A stretch of DNA of 64,000 nt from Gammaproteobacteria bacterium (GTDB taxonomy: Bacteria; Pseudomonadota; Gammaproteobacteria; Pseudomonadales; Pseudomonadaceae), in contig JAHJYA010000122.1 in NCBI GenBank assembly GCA_018826895.1, positions 62,001 through 126,000 on the forward strand, written 5' to 3'. The notes under the pieces are model-generated. The model had not been told where the DNA came from. It ran no database searches and saw only the letters and a list, made by a program, of their open reading frames with translations. How positions within the stretch are numbered: position 1 is the stretch's first letter; each line of letters starts with the position of its first letter. Positions 53,588 to 64,000 of the stretch are shown here, piece by piece. The translations under genes and the position numbers were made by a program.

Positions 53588-54753
53588 TATTTGCCCTCCG
53601 CAGCTTTGACGACTTGCTGAGCAGCGTCGGTCAGGCTGGTTGCCGCGATGATGTTCAGGCCGCTTTCTGCCAGGACTTTAGCGCCCAGTTCAGCGTTGTT
53701 GCCTTCCAGACGGACGACAACCGGGATTTTCACGCCGACTTCTTTTACGGCGCCGATGATGCCTTCGGCAATCATGTCGCAACGTACGATGCCGCCGAAG
53801 ATGTTCACCAGAACGGCAGCAACGTTGCTGTCGGACAGGATGATCTTGAAGGCTTCGGTCACGCGCTCTTTGGTTGCGCCGCCACCTACGTCGAGGAAGT
53901 TGGCTGGCTTGCCGCCATGCAGGTTGACGATGTCCATGGTACCCATGGCCAGGCCAGCACCGTTGACCATGCAGCCGATGTTGCCTTCCAGCGCTACGTA
54001 GTTCAGTTCGAACTTGGCAGCGTGGGCTTCGCGCGGATCGTCCTGGGACGGATCGTGGAAGGTTTTCAGCTTCGGCTGGCGATACATCGCGTTAGCGTCG
54101 ATGTTGATCTTGGCATCCAGGCAGTGCAGGTCGCCGTCGGCCTTGATAACCAGCGGGTTGACTTCCAGCAGGGCCAGGTCGTGGTCTTTGAACAGCTTGG
54201 CCAGACCCACGAAGATCTTCGCGAACTGAGCAACTTGCTTGCCTTCCAGACCCAGCTGGAATGCCAGCTCACGGCCCTGGAACGGCTGCGCGCCAACCAG
54301 CGGATCGATGGTCGCCTTGAGGATCTTCTCAGGGGTGTCGTGAGCCACTTTCTCGATGTCCACGCCACCTTCGGTGGACGCCATGAACACGATGCGACGG
54401 CTGGAGCGGTCAACGACGGCGCCCAGGTACAGTTCCTTGGCGATGTCGGTGCAGGACTCAACCAGGATCTTGGTGACCGGCTGGCCATTGGCGTCAGTCT
54501 GGTAAGTCACCAGGCGCTTGCCCAGCCAGTTGGCAGCGAATGCCTTGGCGTCTTCTTTGCTCTTGACCAGCTTCACGCCGCCCGCTTTACCGCGACCGCC
54601 AGCGTGGACCTGAGCCTTGACGACCCACTCGGTGCCACCGATTTTGTCGCAGGCTGCTGCGGCTTCTTCCGGAGTGTCTACCGCGAAGCCTTTGGATACG
54701 GGCAGGCCGTATTCAGCGAACAGCTGCTTACCCTGATACTCGTGGAGATTCAT
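53587..54753 (-). CDS. sucC: succinyl-CoA ligase [ADP-forming], beta subunit
   Basis: The 388-residue beta subunit starts [20 protein letters not shown] and has the ATP-grasp fold ([19 protein letters not shown]), nucleotide and metal residues in [14 protein letters not shown], and the C-terminal [19 protein letters not shown]. It is coupled to sucD. Confidence 0.97.
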   Translation of the reverse strand: MNLHEYQGKQLFAEYGLPVSKGFAVDTPEEAAAACDKIGGTEWVVKAQVHAGGRGKAGGVKLVKSKEDAKAFAANWLGKRLVTYQTDANGQPVTKILVESCTDIAKELYLGAVVDRSSRRIVFMASTEGGVDIEKVAHDTPEKILKATIDPLVGAQPFQGRELAFQLGLEGKQVAQFAKIFVGLAKLFKDHDLALLEVNPLVIKADGDLHCLDAKINIDANAMYRQPKLKTFHDPSQDDPREAHAAKFELNYVALEGNIGCMVNGAGLAMGTMDIVNLHGGKPANFLDVGGGATKERVTEAFKIILSDSNVAAVLVNIFGGIVRCDMIAEGIIGAVKEVGVKIPVVVRLEGNNAELGAKVLAESGLNIIAATSLTDAAQQVVKAAEGK

Positions 54754-54888
54754 GCTTGTCTACCGTCTTCGTTTAGGTATTGCGCATTCGGCGCTGCACA
54801 GAAGTGCCGCGCCACCTGTGATTGCTTCGTGAGCAATCCGCCGAACATTCCGCACAGCATGCGGGCCGCCTGACGTGGTTCTTGAGCC

Positions 54889-54910
54889 CGCCCCGGCTAT
54901 AGCCGGGGCG
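54889..54910. terminator. GC-rich hairpin between lpdG and sucC
   Basis: CGCCCCGGCTA and TAGCCGGGGCG form a perfect 22-base palindrome 15 bases after the lpdG stop. It has no T-run, so it may act as a pause, partial terminator or mRNA-stabilising hairpin within the operon. Confidence 0.6.
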
Positions 54911-54924
54911 AACCTTACGACTGC

Positions 54925-56370
<1,446 letters not shown>

Positions 56371-56382
56371 CTAAGCCTTAAG

Positions 56383-56449
56383 CGTCAAGCGGCAAGCCGC
56401 AGGTCATAGCAGCGCAACGTGCCGCTTGAGACGTGCAGCTTGCCGCTGA
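56383..56449. repeat. inverted repeat in the sucB-lpdG spacer
   Basis: CGTCAAGCGGCAAGC at the left is complemented by GCCGCTTGAGACG and again by GCAGCTTGCCGCTGA at the right. This gives a REP-like double stem of the kind seen between Pseudomonas operon genes. It may modulate mRNA stability between sucB and lpdG. Confidence 0.65.
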
Positions 56450-56452
56450 TTT

Positions 56453-57670
56453 TTAGATATCCAGCAGCAGACGAGCCGGATCTTCCAGCAGGTTCTTGAT
56501 GGTCACCAGGAAGCTCACAGCTTCCTTGCCATCGATCAGACGGTGATCGTAGGACAGTGCCAGGTACATCATTGGGCGAATCACGACCTGGCCATTGATG
56601 GCCATCGGACGTTGAAGGATGTTGTGCATGCCCAGGATCGCAGCCTGCGGCGGGTTGACGATCGGGGTCGACATCATCGAACCGAAGGTACCACCGTTGG
56701 TGATGGTGAAGGTGCCGCCGGTCATTTCTTCGATCGACAGTTTGCCGTCACGGGCCTTCTTGCCGAAGTTGGCGATGCCGCCTTCGATCTCGGCCAGGCT
56801 CATCAGCTCGGCGTTACGCAGCACCGGAACCACCAGGCCACGGTCACTGGATACGGCAACACCGATATCGGAGTAACCGTGGTAGACAATGTCGGAACCG
56901 TCGATCGACGCATTGACTGCCGGGAAACGCTTCAGCGCTTCGGTAGCGGCCTTGACGAAGAACGACATGAAGCCCAGGCGTACGCCGTTGTGGCTCTTCT
57001 CGAACAGGTCTTTGTACTTCGAGCGCAGCGCCATGACTTCGGTCATGTCGACTTCGTTGAACGTGGTCAGCATGGCCATGGTGGACTGGGCTTCGACCAG
57101 GCGCTCGGCAACCTTGGCCCGCAGACGGGTCATTGGCACACGCTTCTCGACGCGATCACCCGCGACGAAAACCGGTGCAGCAGCGGGTGCAGCCGCTGGC
57201 TTGGCAACTGCTGCCGGTGCGTTCTTCTTGGCTTCGACGGCTGCGACCACGTCTTCCTTGGTCACGCGACCACCCTTGCCGGTACCGGCAATGCTGTTCG
57301 GGTCGATGCCGTTTTCTTCGGCGAGCTTGCGCGCGGCCGGCGACAGGATCTGATCATCAGCAGCTGCGGAAGCAGCTGGCGCGGCGGCTGGAGCAGCGGC
57401 CTGGGCAGCAGCAGGTGCAGCAGCGGCAGCACCGCCCTCGCCCAACATGCCCAGCAGTTCGTTGGAAAGAACGGTGTCACCTTCGTTCTTAATGATTTCG
57501 GCCAGCACGCCGTCGGCCTCAGCCAGCACTTCGATCACAACCTTGTCGGTTTCGATGTCGACGATCAGCTCATCACGCTTGACTGCGTCGCCCGGCTTCT
57601 TGTGCCAGGTGGCAACGGTGCCGTCGGCAACCGATTCCGGGAAGGTAGGGGCTTTGATCTCGATAGCCAT
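56453..57670 (-). CDS. sucB: dihydrolipoamide succinyltransferase (E2)
   Basis: SucB is the core of 2-oxoglutarate dehydrogenase. The 405-residue protein has one N-terminal lipoyl domain with Lys 43 ([11 protein letters not shown]), an Ala/Pro-rich linker (about 80-108), the peripheral-subunit-binding domain ([19 protein letters not shown]), and the acyltransferase domain with the catalytic [12 protein letters not shown]. Confidence 0.97.
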   Translation of the reverse strand: MAIEIKAPTFPESVADGTVATWHKKPGDAVKRDELIVDIETDKVVIEVLAEADGVLAEIIKNEGDTVLSNELLGMLGEGGAAAAAPAAAQAAAPAAAPAASAAADDQILSPAARKLAEENGIDPNSIAGTGKGGRVTKEDVVAAVEAKKNAPAAVAKPAAAPAAAPVFVAGDRVEKRVPMTRLRAKVAERLVEAQSTMAMLTTFNEVDMTEVMALRSKYKDLFEKSHNGVRLGFMSFFVKAATEALKRFPAVNASIDGSDIVYHGYSDIGVAVSSDRGLVVPVLRNAELMSLAEIEGGIANFGKKARDGKLSIEEMTGGTFTITNGGTFGSMMSTPIVNPPQAAILGMHNILQRPMAINGQVVIRPMMYLALSYDHRLIDGKEAVSFLVTIKNLLEDPARLLLDI

Positions 57671-57740
57671 TTTCAGTAATTCCTTAAATTCGGTTTCTTC
57701 TATGGGGCGGTCTCACGCGACCGCCCGCTGCGCGAAGGCG

Positions 57741-60572
<2,832 letters not shown>

Positions 60573-60761
60573 GCTTGGTCACCCTCGGTAAGGGGACACC
60601 ACCGGCGTAGACTCGGTGTGAGCTTTAGCAGTCATAAAGCAGCGACTTGCTGAAGCCACCACGGGTCCCGCAGATAGTCCGGGTACCAGCCCGGATGCCC
60701 CTGCTGGTCGTTATTTTTCAAATTAAGCCGCGGCTTTGTGGGCTACGACTTTGGCTATAAG

Positions 60762-60791
60762 CCACAGCGCCGGTCAGGACCAGCGCTGTGG
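60762..60791. terminator. hairpin between sdhB and sucA
   Basis: CCACAGCGC and GCGCTGTGG form a perfect 9-bp stem with a 12-base loop, 26 bases after the sdhB stop. No T-run follows; it may attenuate read-through into sucA. Confidence 0.55.
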
Positions 60792-60817
60792 GTGCAACGG
60801 TTCAAGCAGTCGCGGTA

Positions 60818-61522
60818 TCAGGTACCGCTCTGCAGGAGCATGTTACGTACGTGACCGATGGCCTTTGTCGGGTTAAGACCCTTGGGGCATACGTTCACGC
60901 AGTTCATGATGCCACGGCAGCGGAACACACTGAACGGATCATCCAGCGACGCCAGACGCTCATTGGTCTTGGTGTCACGGCTGTCGGCCAGGAAACGGTA
61001 AGCCTGCAGCAGTGCAGCCGGGCCCAGGAACTTGTCCGGGTTCCACCAGAAGGACGGGCAGCTGGTCGAACAGCACGCGCACAGGATGCACTCGTACAGA
61101 CCGTCCAGCTTCTCGCGATCCTCCGGTGACTGCAGACGCTCGATGGCCGGAGCCGGAGTATCGTTCTGCAGGAACGGCTGCACCTTCTCGTACTGCTTGT
61201 AGAAGATGCTCATGTCGACCACCAGGTCACGAATGACCGGCAGACCAGGCAGCGGGCGAATCACCAGCTTGTTGTTCTTCACGGTCGCCGACAGCGGCGT
61301 GATACAGGCCAGACCATTCTTACCGTTGATGTTCATGCCGTCGGAGCCACAGACTCCTTCACGACAGGAGCGACGGTAGGAAAAGGTCACATCCTGTTCC
61401 TTGATCAGCGCCAGCACGTCAAGAACCATGATGTCCTTGCCACCGGTGTCGATCTGGAAATCCTGCATGAACGGAGCAGCATCCTGCTCCGGGTTGTAGC
61501 GATAGACACTGACTTGCAACAT
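60818..61522 (-). CDS. sdhB: succinate dehydrogenase iron-sulfur subunit
   Basis: SdhB carries electrons from SdhA to ubiquinone. The 234-residue protein has the [2Fe-2S] cysteines (SCREGVCGSDGMNINGKNG), the [4Fe-4S] set (CILCACCSTSCPS) and the [3Fe-4S] set (CRGIMNCVNVCPKGLNP). ATG 61522 (MLQVSVYRYNP) is chosen for agreement with homologues; three codons upstream another in-frame start exists. Confidence 0.97.
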   Translation of the reverse strand: MLQVSVYRYNPEQDAAPFMQDFQIDTGGKDIMVLDVLALIKEQDVTFSYRRSCREGVCGSDGMNINGKNGLACITPLSATVKNNKLVIRPLPGLPVIRDLVVDMSIFYKQYEKVQPFLQNDTPAPAIERLQSPEDREKLDGLYECILCACCSTSCPSFWWNPDKFLGPAALLQAYRFLADSRDTKTNERLASLDDPFSVFRCRGIMNCVNVCPKGLNPTKAIGHVRNMLLQSGT

Positions 61523-61533
61523 ATCAGGCACCC

Positions 61534-63306
61534 TTAATAAGTCCGAACCATGGGTTCAAACGTCGGAACTGTCTTCGGCGAGAAGTTGACGGCTCGCTTG
61601 GCCACACGTTTTTCACCTGGGAAGTACAGGGAATGGCACAGCCAGTTTTCGTCGTCACGCTCTTCAAAGTCTTCGCGGGCATGGGCACCACGGGACTCCT
61701 TACGAGCCTCCGCCGCTACCGCAGTCGCCTCGGCTACTTCGAGAAGGTTTTGCAGTTCCAACGCTTCGATACGCGCAGTGTTAAACGCCTGGCTCTTGTC
61801 CGCGATCTTCACAGTCGCGATCCGCTCACGCAGGTTGACCAGTTGTTCGATACCTTTCTGCATGTACTCGCCGGTACGGAACACACCGAAGTAGTTCTGC
61901 ATGCAGGTTTGCAGCTCTTTACGCAGCGGCGCCACGTCTTCACCCGTCGTGCGCTGGTTGACACCAGCCAGACGAGCAAGCGATTGCTCCAGATCGGTTG
62001 CCGACGCACCGCGGTAGTCGACGCCTTCTTTCAGGGCCTTTTCCAGGTGCAGGCCGGCGGCACGACCGAACACCACCAGATCGAGCAGCGAGTTGCCGCC
62101 CAGACGGTTGGCACCGTGCACCGATACGCAGGCGACTTCGCCTACGGCGAACAGACCGTCGATGATCTTGTCGTTGCCGTTGGCATCCTGAGTGATAGCC
62201 TGACCGTGGATGTTGGTCGGCACGCCGCCCATCATGTAGTGGCAGGTCGGCACAACCGGGATCGGCGCAACAACTGGGTCAACGTGGGCAAAGGTTTTGG
62301 ACAGCTCACAGATACCCGGCAGGCGGCTGTGCAGCACTTCCTCACCCAGGTGGTCGAGCTTGAGCATCACGTGATCGCCATCCGGACCACAGCCGTTGCC
62401 AGCGATGATTTCCTTGACCATGGAGCGCGCAACCACGTCGCGGCCGGCCAGGTCTTTGGCGTTCGGCGCATAGCGCTCCATGAAACGCTCGCCGTGCTTG
62501 TTGATCAGGTAGCCACCTTCACCACGGCACCCTTCGGTCACCAGAGTACCGGCACCGGCGATGCCAGTCGGGTGGAACTGCCACATTTCAATGTCCTGCA
62601 CCGGTACGCCAGCACGCAGGGCCATACCCACGCCGTCGCCAGTGTTGATCAGGGCGTTGGTGGTGGAGGCGTAGATACGCCCAGCACCGCCAGTGGCCAG
62701 CACGGTGGCCTTGGAGCGGATATAAACGGTTTCGCCGGTTTCGATGCAGATGGCGATCACGCCGACAATGGCGCCGTCCTGGTTCTTCACCAGATCAACT
62801 GCGTACCACTCATTGAGGAACGAGGTGCCGTTCTTCAGGTTGGCCTGGTACAGGGTGTGTAGCAGTGCGTGACCGGTTCGGTCAGCTGCAGCGCAGGTAC
62901 GTGCAGCCTGGCCACCCTTACCGAAGTCTTTCGACTGACCACCGAAAGGACGCTGATAGATACGGCCCTGCTCGGTACGGGAGAATGGCAGACCCATGTG
63001 CTCGAGCTCGAACACAGCTTCCGGACCAACGGAGCACATATATTCGATAGCGTCCTGGTCACCGATATAGTCGGAGCCCTTGACGGTGTCATACATGTGC
63101 CAGCGCCAATCGTCGTTCGGATCGGCCGAAGCGATGGCACAGGTGATGCCACCCTGGGCCGACACGGTATGCGAGCGAGTCGGGAAAACTTTGGTCACCA
63201 CGGCGGTCTTGTGCCCGCCCTGGGCCAGCTGCAGCGCGGCGCGCATGCCGGCGCCACCACCACCAACAATGATGGCGTCGTAAGAAAGTGTACGGATGCT
63301 AGTCAT
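61534..63306 (-). CDS. sdhA: succinate dehydrogenase flavoprotein subunit
   Basis: SdhA oxidises succinate to fumarate with covalently bound FAD. The 590-residue protein has the dinucleotide fold ([17 protein letters not shown]), the FAD-linked His 46 ([12 protein letters not shown]), and the active-site segments [21 protein letters not shown] and [19 protein letters not shown]. sdhD ends three bases before its start. Confidence 0.98.
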   Translation of the reverse strand: MTSIRTLSYDAIIVGGGGAGMRAALQLAQGGHKTAVVTKVFPTRSHTVSAQGGITCAIASADPNDDWRWHMYDTVKGSDYIGDQDAIEYMCSVGPEAVFELEHMGLPFSRTEQGRIYQRPFGGQSKDFGKGGQAARTCAAADRTGHALLHTLYQANLKNGTSFLNEWYAVDLVKNQDGAIVGVIAICIETGETVYIRSKATVLATGGAGRIYASTTNALINTGDGVGMALRAGVPVQDIEMWQFHPTGIAGAGTLVTEGCRGEGGYLINKHGERFMERYAPNAKDLAGRDVVARSMVKEIIAGNGCGPDGDHVMLKLDHLGEEVLHSRLPGICELSKTFAHVDPVVAPIPVVPTCHYMMGGVPTNIHGQAITQDANGNDKIIDGLFAVGEVACVSVHGANRLGGNSLLDLVVFGRAAGLHLEKALKEGVDYRGASATDLEQSLARLAGVNQRTTGEDVAPLRKELQTCMQNYFGVFRTGEYMQKGIEQLVNLRERIATVKIADKSQAFNTARIEALELQNLLEVAEATAVAAEARKESRGAHAREDFEERDDENWLCHSLYFPGEKRVAKRAVNFSPKTVPTFEPMVRTY

Positions 63307-63309
63307 GAA

Positions 63310-63678
63310 TCAGATACCCCAAAGAATCTGCACGCCCCAGACGAAGAAGGTGAACATGGCAATGCCACACACCGCCTGGAAGAGAAAACGCACGACAGTC
63401 GCGGACTTACCAAGCGCCATGGAGGTCAGGTAGTCGGTGGAAATTGTCCACATGCCGACCCAGGCATGGGCGCTGAGCGCGACCAGGGCCAGGAGACTGA
63501 AGATGCGCATTGCAGTATTGGAGAACAGACCATGCCACTGCGCGTAGCCCATGCCAGGGTTGACCACCACATAGCCGAGCAGAAACAGCACATAAGCCGC
63601 GAGCACGACCGCCGACACACGCTGTGCCATCCAGTCATAGAGCCCGGAACGGGAAAGGTTCGTGACGTTGGTTACCAT
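63310..63678 (-). CDS. sdhD: succinate dehydrogenase membrane anchor subunit D
   Basis: The 122-residue protein has three membrane helices and the heme/quinone region SAHAWVGMWTISTDYL, which fits SdhD. ATG 63678 (MVTNVTNLSRSG) is favoured by homologue alignment, but an ATG two codons upstream (63684) is equally possible. It overlaps the sdhC stop by a few bases. Confidence 0.93.
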   Translation of the reverse strand: MVTNVTNLSRSGLYDWMAQRVSAVVLAAYVLFLLGYVVVNPGMGYAQWHGLFSNTAMRIFSLLALVALSAHAWVGMWTISTDYLTSMALGKSATVVRFLFQAVCGIAMFTFFVWGVQILWGI

Positions 63679-64000
63679 ATCCATACCCCCAGCAGTACGA
63701 TCACGATCGCCGACACGACGATAACGATTTGCGAGCCCAGCTTGCCGCCTTCCAGCGTCTCACCGACACCCATGTCCATGATCAGATGGCGTACACCGGC
63801 CACCAGGTGGTACAGCAGAGCGGACAACAATCCCCAAATCACGAACTTGGCCAGCGGACTGGTCAGGCATTCCTTCACCTGGGCAAAGCCCTCTTCAGAT
63901 GCCAGCGACTTGTCGAGCCCATACAACAATATGGCGATACCGACAAAGAGGATGACACCGGAGATACGGTGCAGAATGGACGTGTAAGCGGTGACTGGGA
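63672..64000 (-). CDS. sdhC: succinate dehydrogenase cytochrome b subunit, N-terminus cut by window edge
   Basis: The visible part (about 109 codons) starts inside PVTAYTSILHRISGVILF and continues to VIVVSAIVIVLLGVWIW. The conserved HRISGV motif and the heme-ligand region YHLVAGVRHLIMDMG identify SdhC, with three membrane helices. The true start is beyond base 64000. It is the first gene of the sdhCDAB-suc operon. Confidence 0.95.
   Translation of the reverse strand, partial: PVTAYTSILHRISGVILFVGIAILLYGLDKSLASEEGFAQVKECLTSPLAKFVIWGLLSALLYHLVAGVRHLIMDMGVGETLEGGKLGSQIVIVVSAIVIVLLGVWIW

Overview
The window is a chromosomal segment of a Pseudomonas-like gammaproteobacterium. The evidence is its roughly 60% G+C content, its protein sequences, and a gene order that follows the Pseudomonas aeruginosa PA1581-PA1646 region as I remember it: sdh-suc-lpd, braB-like carrier, htpG, chemoreceptor next to fabB, fabA, PA1611-type hybrid kinase, gpsA, acyl-CoA ligase, kdp, selD-selU, chemoreceptor. 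The species cannot be fixed from the sequence alone. There is no rRNA, tRNA, CRISPR array, prophage, complete insertion sequence or recognisable defence island. Nearly everything is core genome, with short accessory insertions.

Layout. 0-7.6 kb: MoxR ATPase plus the start of a DUF58 gene, an HBM-type chemoreceptor, a flavin reductase-like protein with a small lipoprotein, selD-selU (tRNA selenation), and a patatin-like phospholipase. 7.6-15.4 kb: the complete potassium-uptake operon kdpFABC with its sensor and regulator kdpDE, preceded by a T-rich candidate KdpE site. 15.7-18.3 kb: a second two-component system followed by a four-EF-hand protein. 18.4-27 kb: AI-2E-type permease, DUF4892, a GST, two alpha/beta hydrolases, thioesterase plus acyl-CoA ligase behind a perfect 22-bp palindrome, sixA, DUF4389 and gpsA. 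27.4-33 kb: PA1611-like hybrid kinase, fabA-fabB and a 4HB chemoreceptor. 33-40 kb: mixed genes including a periplasmic amidohydrolase, OsmC and pirin, an ECF sigma/anti-sigma pair, a secreted DUF4394 protein and a secreted dienelactone hydrolase. 39.8-44.5 kb: an MHYT-PAS hybrid kinase overlapping a REC-HD-GYP regulator. 44.6-52.4 kb: htpG behind a sigma-32 promoter, a membrane protein, two overlapping thioesterases, two related alanine/acid-rich lipoproteins, MAPEG and DUF599 proteins, and a branched-chain amino-acid carrier. 52.7-64 kb: the TCA operon sdhCDAB-sucAB-lpdG-sucCD, cut at the right edge inside sdhC.

The observations most worth following are four. (1) A dispersed family of palindromic, MITE-like elements has TIRs starting GGGTCTGTTCCCGTTTCG and TA flanks. 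The clearest copy is 265 bp at 38644-38908, with miniature or half copies near 27.1, 49.3, 15.7 and perhaps 1.2 kb. (2) A SigK-type ECF circuit has a matching CATCC...GGGTATA motif in front of both the sigma operon and the adjacent secreted DUF4394 gene. (3) A proline-rich sensor kinase, its response regulator and an EF-hand calcium-binding protein sit together. (4) A tandem pair of LEA-like lipoproteins is separated by one of the miniature elements. No complete, clearly new multi-gene system is visible; these are the best candidates for undescribed biology.
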